A DNA stretch of 64,000 nucleotides from positions 806,001 to 870,000 of the forward strand of contig NZ_SDPO01000001.1 in NCBI RefSeq assembly GCF_004134865.1. Direction: 5' to 3'. The position numbers were made by a program, and so were the translations under genes. This DNA comes from Agromyces fucosus (GTDB taxonomy: Bacteria > Actinomycetota > Actinomycetes > Actinomycetales > Microbacteriaceae). Numbering within the stretch: position 1 is the first letter of the stretch; every line of letters starts with the position of its first letter. A model generated the notes under the pieces. The model worked only from the letters and a program-made list of their open reading frames with translations, was not told the origin of the DNA and ran no database searches. This document shows, piece by piece, positions 24,799 through 36,569 of this stretch.

Positions 24799-26388
24799 CT
24801 ACTCGGTGATGTCGACCTCGACGAAGAGGCTCGCGTCGATGGCCTCGCGCACGCGCTCGAGCACCTCACCGGGCACCGGCGAGTCGACGGTCAGCACGCT
24901 GAGCGCCTGCCCGCCCGCCTCGCGGCGCGCGATCTGCATGCCGGCGATGTTGATGCCGGCCTCGCCGAACTCGCGGCCGTAGACCGCGACGATGCCGGGG
25001 CGGTCGGCGTACTCCATGACGATGTGGGTCGTCGCGATCGGCACCTCGAGCTCGTAGCCGTTGACGCCGACGAGCTTCTCGATCTGCTTCGGACCGGTGA
25101 GCGTGCCCGAGACGGAGACCTGGGTGCCGTCGGCGAGCGCACCCGTGAGCGAGATCACGTTGCGGTACTCGGGCGACTCGGCCGAGGTGATCAGTCGCAC
25201 GTCGATGCCACGCTGCTCGGCGAGGAGCGGCGCGTTGACGTACGAGACCGTCTCGCTGACGACGTTCGTGAAGACGCCCTTCAGCGCCGCGAGCTTCAGC
25301 GCACTCACGTCGTAGTCGGCGAGCTCGCCGCGCACCTCGACGTCGAGGCTCGTCAGCGGGCCGTTGGCGATGCCGGCGAAGAGCTGGCCGAGCTTCTCGA
25401 CGAGCGGGATGCCAGGGCGCACGTACGGGTCGATGACGCCACCGGCGACGTTGACCGCGTCGGGCACGAGTTCGCCGGCGAGGGCGAGGCGCACCGACTT
25501 CGCGACCGAGACGCCCGCCTTCTCTTGGGCCTCGTCGGTCGAGGCGCCGAGGTGCGGCGTCACGACGATGTTCGGCAGGCCGAGCAGCGGCGAATCGCGC
25601 GGCGGCTCGGAGACGAAGACGTCGACGGCAGCGCCGGCGATCGTGCGGGCGACGAGTGCGTCGTGCAGCGCGTCTTCGTCGATGAGCCCGCCGCGCGCGA
25701 CGTTGACGATGAACGCGGTCGGCTTCATGCGGGCGAACTGCTCGGTGCCGATCATGCCCGTGGTCTCTGGCGTCTTCGGCATGTGGATCGTGATGAAGTC
25801 GCTCTGCTCGAGCAACTCGTCGAGGGTCACGGTCTGCACGCCGAGCTGCTGCGCGCGCGCAGCGGTGATGTACGGGTCGTACGCGATCACGTTGGTGCCG
25901 AACGCCTGCAGGCGCGCGGCGATGAGCGCGCCGATGCGGCCGAGGCCGATGATACCGATCGTCTTCTCGTAGAGCTCGACGCCCGTGTACGCCGACCGCT
26001 TCCACTCCCCCTGCGCGAGCGCGGAGTGCGCCGCCGGGATGTGACGGGCGAGACTCAGGATGTGACCGACGGTCAGCTCCGCCGCAGAGATGATGTTCGA
26101 GGTGGGCGCGTTCACGACCATGACGCCGGCCGCAGTGGCGGCCTTGATGTCGACGTTGTCGAGGCCGACGCCCGCTCGGGCGATGACCTTCAACTTCGGC
26201 GCAGCGGCGATCGCCTCTGCGTCGACCTTCGTCGCGGAGCGCACGAGGATCGCGTCGGAGTCGGCCAGTGCTGCGAGCAGCGCAGGCCGATCGGTGCCGT
26301 CGACGGATCTGACGTCGAAGTCGGGGCCGAGGGCCTCGACGGTGGCGGGCGAGAGTTCTTCAGCGATCAACACGACCGGCTTTGTCAC
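24799..26388 (-). CDS. serA: D-3-phosphoglycerate dehydrogenase
   Basis: 529 residues, the long actinobacterial form. NAD-binding GIIGLGRIGALIA near residue 145, catalytic region NVARGGLIDEDAL, and histidine in VVTPHLGASTDEAQEK. An intervening domain (about 310-450) and a C-terminal ACT domain (HIVMEYADRPGIVAVYGREF) follow, usually giving serine feedback control. First step of serine synthesis. GTG at 26388 has AAGGAA upstream. Confidence 0.97.
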   Translation of the reverse strand: MTKPVVLIAEELSPATVEALGPDFDVRSVDGTDRPALLAALADSDAILVRSATKVDAEAIAAAPKLKVIARAGVGLDNVDIKAATAAGVMVVNAPTSNIISAAELTVGHILSLARHIPAAHSALAQGEWKRSAYTGVELYEKTIGIIGLGRIGALIAARLQAFGTNVIAYDPYITAARAQQLGVQTVTLDELLEQSDFITIHMPKTPETTGMIGTEQFARMKPTAFIVNVARGGLIDEDALHDALVARTIAGAAVDVFVSEPPRDSPLLGLPNIVVTPHLGASTDEAQEKAGVSVAKSVRLALAGELVPDAVNVAGGVIDPYVRPGIPLVEKLGQLFAGIANGPLTSLDVEVRGELADYDVSALKLAALKGVFTNVVSETVSYVNAPLLAEQRGIDVRLITSAESPEYRNVISLTGALADGTQVSVSGTLTGPKQIEKLVGVNGYELEVPIATTHIVMEYADRPGIVAVYGREFGEAGINIAGMQIARREAGGQALSVLTVDSPVPGEVLERVREAIDASLFVEVDITE

Positions 26389-26473
26389 GAACGATTCCTT
26401 CGGGTGATGCGCGCGCACGACACTGCGACTTGCGGTGGGATGCGCCACACGCCGTCGGGGCGCCTACCGTCTC

Positions 26474-26479
26474 ACTCTA
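26474..26479 (-). promoter_or_regulatory. Candidate -10 box of serA
   Basis: TAGAGT on the minus strand, about 85 nt before the GTG. Confidence 0.35.
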
Positions 26480-26521
26480 CTGGAGCGTGCATGCGGCGAT
26501 CGTTGTGTGACGTCGCCCCCG

Positions 26522-26920
26522 TCACGAGAGGTCGAGGCCGCTCAGCTCGAACAGGGAGCTGACGTCGGCGGCGAGCACCTGCACGAGCGCGAAGCCCGCG
26601 AGGAAGATCACGACCTGAGCGAGGGGTCCGCGCCGGCGCCCGAGCCAGAACGCGGTGCCGAAGACCACCAGCGGCAATGCGATGCCGACCACGAGCAGCG
26701 CCCACCCTCCGCCCGTCAGGGCGATGCCGAGACCATCGGCGTACAGGTTCATGCCGACGAGGTTGCCGACCGCCTCCCACACGTCGTAGGCGTAGAAGAC
26801 GCCGAAGACGACCGCGATCGTGATCGAGAGCCAGAGCGGCGTCGCCCGACCGGCGGAGGCCTGCTCGGCTGAGGCCGGGACGGCGCCGGTCGAGCCGGTG
26901 GGAGCGGATGCCTCGGTCAT
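26522..26920 (-). CDS. Small three-TM membrane protein, paralogue of its neighbour
   Basis: 132 residues: an Ala/Thr-rich cytoplasmic start then three spans (LSITIAVVFGVFYAYDVW, WALLVVGIALPLVVFGTAFW, VVIFLAGFALVQVLAA). Aligns by eye with the gene upstream (YADGLGIAL / FADPVAQFM; PLVVFGTAFWLG / PLWFGTVLWLAS). The ATG is 1 bp past the upstream stop. Unknown function. Confidence 0.75.
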   Translation of the reverse strand: MTEASAPTGSTGAVPASAEQASAGRATPLWLSITIAVVFGVFYAYDVWEAVGNLVGMNLYADGLGIALTGGGWALLVVGIALPLVVFGTAFWLGRRRGPLAQVVIFLAGFALVQVLAADVSSLFELSGLDLS

Positions 26921-26921
26921 C

Positions 26922-27419
26922 TCAACCTCGCAGAATGAACGGGATGGGAACGAGCAGTACGGCGCCGACGATCAGCCAGACGAGCCGCGCGCGCCGGTTG
27001 CCCGACGCGAGCCAGAGCACCGTGCCGAACCAGAGGGGTGCGGCGATGACGGCGAACCAACTGCCGAGGCCGTACATGAACTGCGCGACGGGGTCGGCGA
27101 AGATCTGCGCCTCGCCGAGAGCCGTGATCAGCCAGCCGATCGCGTACAGCAGGTAGATGCCGCCCAGCACTCCGAGCACGACGAGTTCGGCCGAGCCGGT
27201 CTGCGCAGCGGCATCCGCGCCCTCGGGTTCGTCGACGGCGGACTCGTCGCCGAGCTCATGAACGGCACCGCGCGCGTCGGCACCACCGTGCGCCTCGGCC
27301 GCGGCGTCGGGCCGCGGCGCCGCACTCGTCGGCGAGCCGACCGTCTTCCAGCCCGGTGCGAGCGTCGGGTCGTCGTCGCCCTCCCACCGGAGCGCGTCGT
27401 CGTCGGAGTCGCGGGTCAT
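26922..27419 (-). CDS. Three-TM membrane protein with acidic N-terminus
   Basis: 165 residues. Residues 1-80 are acidic and disordered (DSDDDALRWEGDDDPTLAPG). Three spans follow (LVVLGVLGGIYLLYAIGWL, WFAVIAAPLWFGTVLWLA, LVWLIVGAVLLVPIPFIL). Paralogue of the 132-residue protein encoded 1 bp downstream. The ATG lies 7 nt after a TAATGT box, so the pair probably has a leaderless mRNA. Function not recognised. Confidence 0.78.
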   Translation of the reverse strand: MTRDSDDDALRWEGDDDPTLAPGWKTVGSPTSAAPRPDAAAEAHGGADARGAVHELGDESAVDEPEGADAAAQTGSAELVVLGVLGGIYLLYAIGWLITALGEAQIFADPVAQFMYGLGSWFAVIAAPLWFGTVLWLASGNRRARLVWLIVGAVLLVPIPFILRG

Positions 27420-27426
27420 GTGCACC

Positions 27427-27432
27427 ACATTA
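27427..27432 (-). promoter_or_regulatory. -10 box of the paralogous membrane-protein pair (leaderless)
   Basis: TAATGT, 7 nt before the ATG at 27419. Confidence 0.55.
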
Positions 27433-27468
27433 GCGAGCACGACGCTGCCCGTGATCGAACCGTTCCCG

Positions 27469-28209
27469 TCAGGCCTCGGCGACCACCGCGGCGGCGACGG
27501 CCGCCGCGACGAGTCCGGATTCCGTCACGTCGAATCCGTCGACCCCGCCGCCGGGTCCGCTCGGACCCCCGCGCGACGCTGTGCCCCGTGCCGACAGGTG
27601 CACCGCATCGACTCCGGCGGCCGCGAGGTCGGCGATGTCACCGATGCGCACACCGCCGCCGGCCATGATCTCGAGCGGGCCCGACTCGACGGCCATGCGT
27701 GCGAGCGTCGCGAGGCCTGCGCGGCAATCGGCCGCTCCGCCCGAGGTCAGCACCCGCCTCGCGCCGAGGGCGTGGAGCGCGGCAACCGAGCCGAGCGGGT
27801 CGGAACTCGCATCGACCGCGCGGTGCACCGTGACGTCGAGGCCGGCCGCGGCGTCGACGAACCGGCGCACGGCCTCGAGGTCGAGGGCACCCGCATCGGT
27901 CAGTGCGCCGACGACGATCCCGTCGGCGCCGGCGGCCGCGGCGGCACGGATGTCTCGGACGGTCGTGTCGAGCTCGTCGGCGTCGTAGACGAATCCGCCG
28001 CCGCGCGGGCGCACGAGCACGTGCACGAACCCGGGAACCCCGGCATCGCGCGCCGCCCCGGCAGCTGCCTCGATCAGGCCGGCCGACGGCGTCAGCCCTC
28101 CGAGGCCGAGCGCCTGGCAGAGCTCGACGCGTGCGGCACCCCCCGCGAGAGCGACGCGCACCCCCGCGACATCCTGGACGGCGATCTCGATCGGAAGCGT
28201 TCGTGGCAT
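27469..28209 (-). CDS. cutC: CutC-family protein
   Basis: 246 residues, TIM barrel of the CutC family: EIAVQDVAGVRVALAGGAAR with RVELCQALGLGGLTPS, VLVRPRGGGFVY, GADGIVVGALT, VTVHRAVD and RVLTSGGAADCRAGL are the conserved strand ends. Long described as a copper-homeostasis protein, though the role is disputed. Cytoplasmic. The ATG lies 7 nt after TAACGT, so probably leaderless. Confidence 0.92.
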   Translation of the reverse strand: MPRTLPIEIAVQDVAGVRVALAGGAARVELCQALGLGGLTPSAGLIEAAAGAARDAGVPGFVHVLVRPRGGGFVYDADELDTTVRDIRAAAAAGADGIVVGALTDAGALDLEAVRRFVDAAAGLDVTVHRAVDASSDPLGSVAALHALGARRVLTSGGAADCRAGLATLARMAVESGPLEIMAGGGVRIGDIADLAAAGVDAVHLSARGTASRGGPSGPGGGVDGFDVTESGLVAAAVAAAVVAEA

Positions 28210-28216
28210 TCCCGAC

Positions 28217-28222
28217 ACGTTA
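28217..28222 (-). promoter_or_regulatory. -10 box of cutC (leaderless)
   Basis: TAACGT, 7 nt before the ATG at 28209. Confidence 0.55.
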
Positions 28223-28286
28223 CCGGCCCGGTCCGCCTCCGGGTGACGATTCCGCGTCGATCCCCCACCCCGCGCCCGTGTTCCAA

Positions 28287-28292
28287 TATGCT
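28287..28292 (+). promoter_or_regulatory. Candidate -10 box of the 281-residue membrane protein
   Basis: TATGCT, 32 nt before the GTG at 28325. Confidence 0.45.
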
Positions 28293-28324
28293 CATCGCGG
28301 CACTCACCCCTCGGAAGGACGAAC

Positions 28325-29170
28325 GTGGCAGAGCAGCGCAAGAAGAAGGTCGTTCGAGTCGAACCCACTGCAGCAGCAGACCACGGCGGCGGCACGGCCG
28401 TCGCCGACGACTCGGCCGCTCCGACGTGGACTCCGACTCCTGAAGCGAAGAAGCAGGCGACGACGTTCCGCCTGATCGCCGGCGGCCTCTGGCTGCTCGC
28501 CATCGGCGGCGAGATCTTCTCGATCTTCTGGGTGCTGCGCCAGGTGCCCGTGAACATGGTGCTGCTCATCATCCTGATCGTCGTCATCGGTGCGCTCGCG
28601 ATCGGCGGCTCGCTGCTCTGGAAGAAGGCGAACCGCCTCGACCCCGCGTCGAAGGAGGACAAGGTCCGCTTCTTCGTGCAGAACCAGCTCGGTGCGATCA
28701 TCGCGGTCATCGCGTTCCTGCCCCTCATCATCCTGATCTTCACGAACAAGGACATGGACGGCAAGCAGAAGGCGCTCGCCGGCATCATCGCGATCGTCAT
28801 CGGCGGTGGCGCGCTCGCCCTCGGCGTCGATTACAACCCGCCGTCGGTCGAGCAGTACACCGAGGAGTCGAACACGATCGAGCAGCTCACCGGCCAGGAC
28901 CTCGTGTACTGGACGAAGTCGGGCTCGGTGTTCCACGTCTGCGCAGAGGTTCCCGACGTCAACAAGGAGTCGAAGGACGGCCAGATCTACGAAGGCACCG
29001 TCGCCGACGCGCACGCCGCCGGCAAGGACCGCCTCGTCAGCTACTGGGAGCGGGAGGCCGTCAACTACTGCGGCTACAGCCAGGAGCAGGTCGACGCCGT
29101 CGCGGATGCGGCCGACATCGACTCTGAGGAGCCCATCGAGGCTCCCGAGGAGACCCCCGCCGCCGAGTAG
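28325..29170 (+). CDS. Four-TM membrane protein with acidic C-terminus
   Basis: 281 residues. A Lys-rich cytoplasmic start (EQRKKKVVRV), then four spans (LIAGGLWLLAIGGEIFSIFW, MVLLIILIVVIGALAIGGSL, LGAIIAVIAFLPLIILIFT, ALAGIIAIVIGGGALALGV). A soluble region of about 110 residues follows with YWTKSGSVFHVC and YWEREAVNYCGY, then an acidic tail. No family recognised. GTG start with GGAAGGA upstream; a terminator follows the stop. Confidence 0.82.
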   Translation: MAEQRKKKVVRVEPTAAADHGGGTAVADDSAAPTWTPTPEAKKQATTFRLIAGGLWLLAIGGEIFSIFWVLRQVPVNMVLLIILIVVIGALAIGGSLLWKKANRLDPASKEDKVRFFVQNQLGAIIAVIAFLPLIILIFTNKDMDGKQKALAGIIAIVIGGGALALGVDYNPPSVEQYTEESNTIEQLTGQDLVYWTKSGSVFHVCAEVPDVNKESKDGQIYEGTVADAHAAGKDRLVSYWEREAVNYCGYSQEQVDAVADAADIDSEEPIEAPEETPAAE

Positions 29171-29187
29171 TGGCCCGGCACGACGAT

Positions 29188-29219
29188 GAAGGCCCGCCCG
29201 GATCATCCGGGCGGGCCTT
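29188..29219. terminator. Bidirectional terminator
   Basis: 14-bp perfect stem GAAGGCCCGCCCGG with its complement, ATCAT loop, between convergent genes. Confidence 0.85.
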
Positions 29220-29250
29220 CACCGTCTTCGCGGCCTTCGCGGCCTTCGCG

Positions 29251-31137
29251 TCAGAACACCGGCGTGCCGTCCCGGACGAGCCGCCAGTTCTCGACGTGGA
29301 ACGTCGTCGGGTCGATCACGCCCGCGGCCGAGGCGTACGCGACGATCGCCTCGCGGATCGCCACCTGCGCGTTGTAGACCACCGGTGCGCTCGCGATGTG
29401 CGGGAAGCCGCCGCCGCCCGACTGCCGATAGTTGTTCACGGCGACGAGGAACTGCTGGTCGTCGGCGACCGGTGCACCCTGATAGCTGAGCGGCGAGATG
29501 CGCTGCCCGACGGGCTTCGCGACGTCGATCGTGTACTCGACGCCCGAGAACTGGTCGTAGTTGTAGTCGGGCGTGGAGGCCGCTCGCGGGGTCGGGGCGT
29601 TCGTCCACGCGGCCGGGTCCACGGGAGCGTCGGGGGCGACGACCTTGAAGTACTCCGCCGAGAACTCGAGGTACTCCCTGATCTGCTCGCCCGTCAGGAT
29701 CGACGCCATGAGCGTGTTGTCGTAGATGTAGAGCCCTGCGACATCCTTGATCGTCACCGACCCGGCCGGGAAGCTCGCCGCACGGTTGAACGGTGCCGCG
29801 ATCGAGACGATCGGGAGGGATGCCTCGGGCGTGCCCGCGACGGCAGCTGCCACGGTCGCCGTCTGCACCACGTTGACGTAATCGAGGATCGCCGTGTCCT
29901 TCCAGCACGCCTCGGCGGCCGACATCGCGGCCGTCGAGGTCGCGACGGGCGAGTTCATGTAGGTCACGACGGCGTCGTGCTGGTCGCGCACGAGCGCCAC
30001 GAACGCCGGATCGTCGACGACGGTGTTCGTGTTCATCGTGATCGCCGTGTGGTCGACGACGCGCCATTTGCCACGGGAATACGCGAGGTCGAGGTCGAAC
30101 ACGCTGAGCCGCTGGCCCCAGTTCTTCGGCTCGCTCATGATGACCTCGGCCCCCGTCACCGTGTTCGTGACGAGTCGTTCGGGAATCTCCTGGTGCGCGT
30201 GCCCGAAGAGGATCACGTCGATGTCGGGCACCTGCTCGGCGACGAGCCTCGCCGCGTTCTCGTTCGGGAGGTCGGAGCCGTACGACGAACTGCCGCTGTC
30301 CCCGGAGTGGGCGCTCACCACGATGATGTGCGCACCCTCGGCCTTCATCACCGGCACCCAGCGTGCGGCCGTCTCGACGAGATCGAGCACCTCGACCTTG
30401 CCCGACACGTTCGCCTTGTCCCAGATGACGACGCCGGGGTTCGTCAGGCCGAGCACGCCGACCTTCACCGGCGGGTGGCCCTTCGCGAGCTTCATCGACC
30501 TGATCGTGTACGGGCGATAGCGCGGCACCTTGGTCTCGGCGTGCACGGCGTTCGCGGCCAGCACGGGCGCGTCCATCTGGTCGATCCAGTTGTCGAGGAA
30601 GTCGAGCCCGTAGTTGAACTCGTGGTTGCCGAGCGCGACGGCGTCGTAGCCGAGCGCATTCATCTGCGCGGCCACCGGGTGGATCGCCCCTGTCTCGGTG
30701 ACCGGCTCGACCGTCGCATAGTAGAAGCCGAGCGGCGTGCCCTGAATGGTGTCGCCGGCGTCGAACAGCAGCGTGTGCTCGCGACCACGATCGGCGCGGA
30801 TCTGCTTCACGAGGCTCGCGACGCGCGAGAGGCCGACCGCGTTCGTCGGACGGGTGGCGGTGCCGTCGTAGTACGCGGCGTCCTTGTAGTAGTCCCAGTT
30901 GACGACGTTCGCGTGCAGGTCGGACGTGCCCATGATCGTGATCCTGGTCGTCGTGCCGTCGGTCGCCGCGGCTGCGGGGCCGGCCGACCACCCCGCCGCT
31001 GCGAGGGCGGTCGCGGCAGAGGCGCCGATCAGGACGTTGCGTCGAGTGAAGCCGGATGACGCGCTCCCGACCTCCTCGTCGGGGACCGCGCATGCGCACC
31101 AGCGGGGAACGGGTTCGTGGTTCGAGTGATCGCTCAT
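29251..31137 (-). CDS. Tat-exported 5'-nucleotidase / 2',3'-cyclic phosphodiesterase
   Basis: 628 residues. Twin-arginine signal with TRRNVLIGASAATALAAAG near residues 31-50. Metallophosphatase motifs: GTSDLHANVVNWD, FDAGDTIQGT, ALGNHEFNYG, VVSAHSGDSG and LFGHAHQEI. A C-terminal 5'-nucleotidase domain (GEQIREYLEF, NNYRQSGGGGFPHI) binds the nucleoside. It hydrolyses extracellular nucleotides for phosphate and nucleoside salvage. No C-terminal anchor, so secreted. It is about 240 bp past ilvC with a hairpin between, so probably a separate unit. Confidence 0.93.
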   Translation of the reverse strand: MSDHSNHEPVPRWCACAVPDEEVGSASSGFTRRNVLIGASAATALAAAGWSAGPAAAATDGTTTRITIMGTSDLHANVVNWDYYKDAAYYDGTATRPTNAVGLSRVASLVKQIRADRGREHTLLFDAGDTIQGTPLGFYYATVEPVTETGAIHPVAAQMNALGYDAVALGNHEFNYGLDFLDNWIDQMDAPVLAANAVHAETKVPRYRPYTIRSMKLAKGHPPVKVGVLGLTNPGVVIWDKANVSGKVEVLDLVETAARWVPVMKAEGAHIIVVSAHSGDSGSSSYGSDLPNENAARLVAEQVPDIDVILFGHAHQEIPERLVTNTVTGAEVIMSEPKNWGQRLSVFDLDLAYSRGKWRVVDHTAITMNTNTVVDDPAFVALVRDQHDAVVTYMNSPVATSTAAMSAAEACWKDTAILDYVNVVQTATVAAAVAGTPEASLPIVSIAAPFNRAASFPAGSVTIKDVAGLYIYDNTLMASILTGEQIREYLEFSAEYFKVVAPDAPVDPAAWTNAPTPRAASTPDYNYDQFSGVEYTIDVAKPVGQRISPLSYQGAPVADDQQFLVAVNNYRQSGGGGFPHIASAPVVYNAQVAIREAIVAYASAAGVIDPTTFHVENWRLVRDGTPVF

Positions 31138-31227
31138 GGAACAGAATGCGACCACGGCCGGATGCCTCGTGGCAAGGGTTTCCGCATGAATTCGCGGTGC
31201 TCATTCGCGCACGACGCGCACAACCGC

Positions 31228-31264
31228 GAACGGCCCGCACCGGAGCATCCGGAGCGGGCCGTTC
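31228..31264. terminator. Hairpin downstream of ilvC
   Basis: 11-bp stem GAACGGCCCGC / GCGGGCCGTTC enclosing a second small stem CCGG/CCGG. Likely ends the ilv operon. No T-run. Confidence 0.7.
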
Positions 31265-31281
31265 AGGAGTCGACGCCTCTC

Positions 31282-31301
31282 AGCGCGCGACCTCGCCGTC
31301 G
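31282..31301. repeat. 20-bp copy of the ilvC 3' end
   Basis: Identical to 31379-31398, which encodes the last ilvC residues. This detached copy would also end in a stop codon (TGA) in the same frame. Confidence 0.8.
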
Positions 31302-31376
31302 GGCTGACCGGACGAAGTCCGGGCAGTATCAACACAGTGTCGCGAGACGACTGCGTCGACGGCGCAGGTCCGCGCT

Positions 31377-34818
<3,442 letters not shown>

Positions 34819-34862
34819 TCGGTTCCTGTTCTGGTGGACGGTGTGTGCGGGAAACGCAGCAC

Positions 34863-36557
34863 TCAGCCCGTCGTGGCGCCTTCTGCGGCGGAACGCACGA
34901 GCTTCGAGTACTTCGCGAGGACGCCACGGGTATAGCGCGGGGGAAGCGGAGCCCAGCCTTCACGGCGGGCAGCCAGCTCGGCATCGTCGACCAGTAGGTC
35001 GATGGAACGAGCTGCGATATCGACCCGTATGAGATCACCATCGCGCACGAAGGCGATGGGACCTGCGTCCACCGCTTCGGGTGCCAGATGGCCGATGCAG
35101 AGGCCGGTTGTGCCGCCTGAGAATCGACCGTCCGTCAAGAGTAGTACATCTTTTCCGAGCCCGGCGCCCTTGATGGCCGCGGTGATGGCGAGCATCTCGC
35201 GCATGCCGGGGCCGCCCTTGGGTCCTTCGTAGCGGATGACGACCACGTCGCCGGCCTTGATCTCACCCGCCGTGAGGGCGTCCATGGCGGATCGCTCGCG
35301 CTCGAACACGCGCGCAGGGCCCTCGAACGTGGCAGCGTCGAAACCGGCGGTCTTCACGACCGCTCCCTCGGGTGCGAGGGAACCGTGCAGGATCGTGAGC
35401 CCGCCGGTCTCGTGGATCGGGTTGTCGAGCGTGCGCAGCACCTCGCCGTCGAGGGGCGGGAGGTTCAGCTCCTCGAGGTTCTCGGCCATCGTCTTGCCCG
35501 TGACGGTCAGCACGTCGCCGTGCAGGAGGCCCGCGTCGAGCAGCGCCTTCATGAGCACTGGCACGCCGCCGCGACGGTCGACGTCGTTCATGACGTACTT
35601 GCCGAAGGGCTTCAGGTCGCCGATGTGCGGCACCTTCGCGCCGATGCGGTTGAAGTCGTCGAGCGTGAGGTCGACCTCGGCCTCGCGAGCGATCGCGAGC
35701 AGGTGCAGCACGATGTTCGTGGAGCCGCCGAGGGCCATGCCGACGGCGATCGCGTTCTCGAACGCCTTCTTCGTGAGGATCTGACGCGCGGTGATGCCGT
35801 GCTTCAGGAGGTTGACGACGGCCTCGCCCGAGCGGTGCGCGTAGTAGTCGCGGCGGCGGTCGGCGGACGCCGGCGATGCCGAGCCCGGAAGCGAGAGGCC
35901 GAGGGCCTCGGCGACCGAGGCCATGGTGTTGGCGGTGTACATGCCGCCGCAGGCGCCCTCGCCCGGCGCGAACGCGCACTCGATGCGGTGCGCGTCCTCT
36001 GCGCTCATGGTGCCGGCCTTGACCGCGCCGACCGCCTCGAACGAGTCGATGATCGTGATGTCCTTCTCGGTGCCGTCGGACAGTCGCACCCAGCCCGGCG
36101 CGATCGAGCCCGCGTAGAGGAACACCGAGGCGAGGTCGAGACGCGCGGCAGCCATGAGCATGCCGGGGATCGACTTGTCGCAACCCGCGAGCAGCACTGA
36201 TCCGTCGAGGCGCTCGGCCTGCATGACGACCTCGACGGAGTCGGCGATGACCTCACGCGAGACGAGGGAGAAGTGCATGCCCTCGTGGCCCATCGAGATG
36301 CCGTCGGAGACGGAGACGGTGCCGAACTGCAGCGGGTAGCCGCCGCCGCCGTGCACGCCCTCTTTCGCGGCCTGCGCGAGACGGGCGAGCGACAGGTTGC
36401 AGGGGGTGATCTCGTTCCAGGAGGACGCGATGCCGATCTGCGGCTTGTCCCAATCGGCGTCTCCCATGCCGACGGCTCGGAGCATGCCCCGACTGGTCAT
36501 GGCTTCGATACCGTCGGTGACGGTGCGGCTACGAGGTTTGGGATCGAACTCCGACAT
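34863..36557 (-). CDS. ilvD: Dihydroxy-acid dehydratase
   Basis: 564 residues. The Fe-S cluster cysteines are seen in [12 protein letters not shown] and [13 protein letters not shown] (the third lies near residue 50-60 in most relatives, where this protein has TPCNLSL). It converts dihydroxy-acids to 2-oxo acids in Val/Ile/Leu synthesis. The ATG is 9 bp after the otsAB stop and lacks a Shine-Dalgarno site, but a TAGACT box 6 nt upstream suggests a leaderless transcript starting at the ATG. Confidence 0.97.
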   Translation of the reverse strand: MSEFDPKPRSRTVTDGIEAMTSRGMLRAVGMGDADWDKPQIGIASSWNEITPCNLSLARLAQAAKEGVHGGGGYPLQFGTVSVSDGISMGHEGMHFSLVSREVIADSVEVVMQAERLDGSVLLAGCDKSIPGMLMAAARLDLASVFLYAGSIAPGWVRLSDGTEKDITIIDSFEAVGAVKAGTMSAEDAHRIECAFAPGEGACGGMYTANTMASVAEALGLSLPGSASPASADRRRDYYAHRSGEAVVNLLKHGITARQILTKKAFENAIAVGMALGGSTNIVLHLLAIAREAEVDLTLDDFNRIGAKVPHIGDLKPFGKYVMNDVDRRGGVPVLMKALLDAGLLHGDVLTVTGKTMAENLEELNLPPLDGEVLRTLDNPIHETGGLTILHGSLAPEGAVVKTAGFDAATFEGPARVFERERSAMDALTAGEIKAGDVVVIRYEGPKGGPGMREMLAITAAIKGAGLGKDVLLLTDGRFSGGTTGLCIGHLAPEAVDAGPIAFVRDGDLIRVDIAARSIDLLVDDAELAARREGWAPLPPRYTRGVLAKYSKLVRSAAEGATTG

Positions 36558-36563
36558 GCAACG

Positions 36564-36569
36564 AGTCTA
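36564..36569 (-). promoter_or_regulatory. -10 box of ilvD inside the otsAB stop (leaderless)
   Basis: TAGACT overlapping the otsAB TAG stop, 6 nt before the ilvD ATG. Confidence 0.55.
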
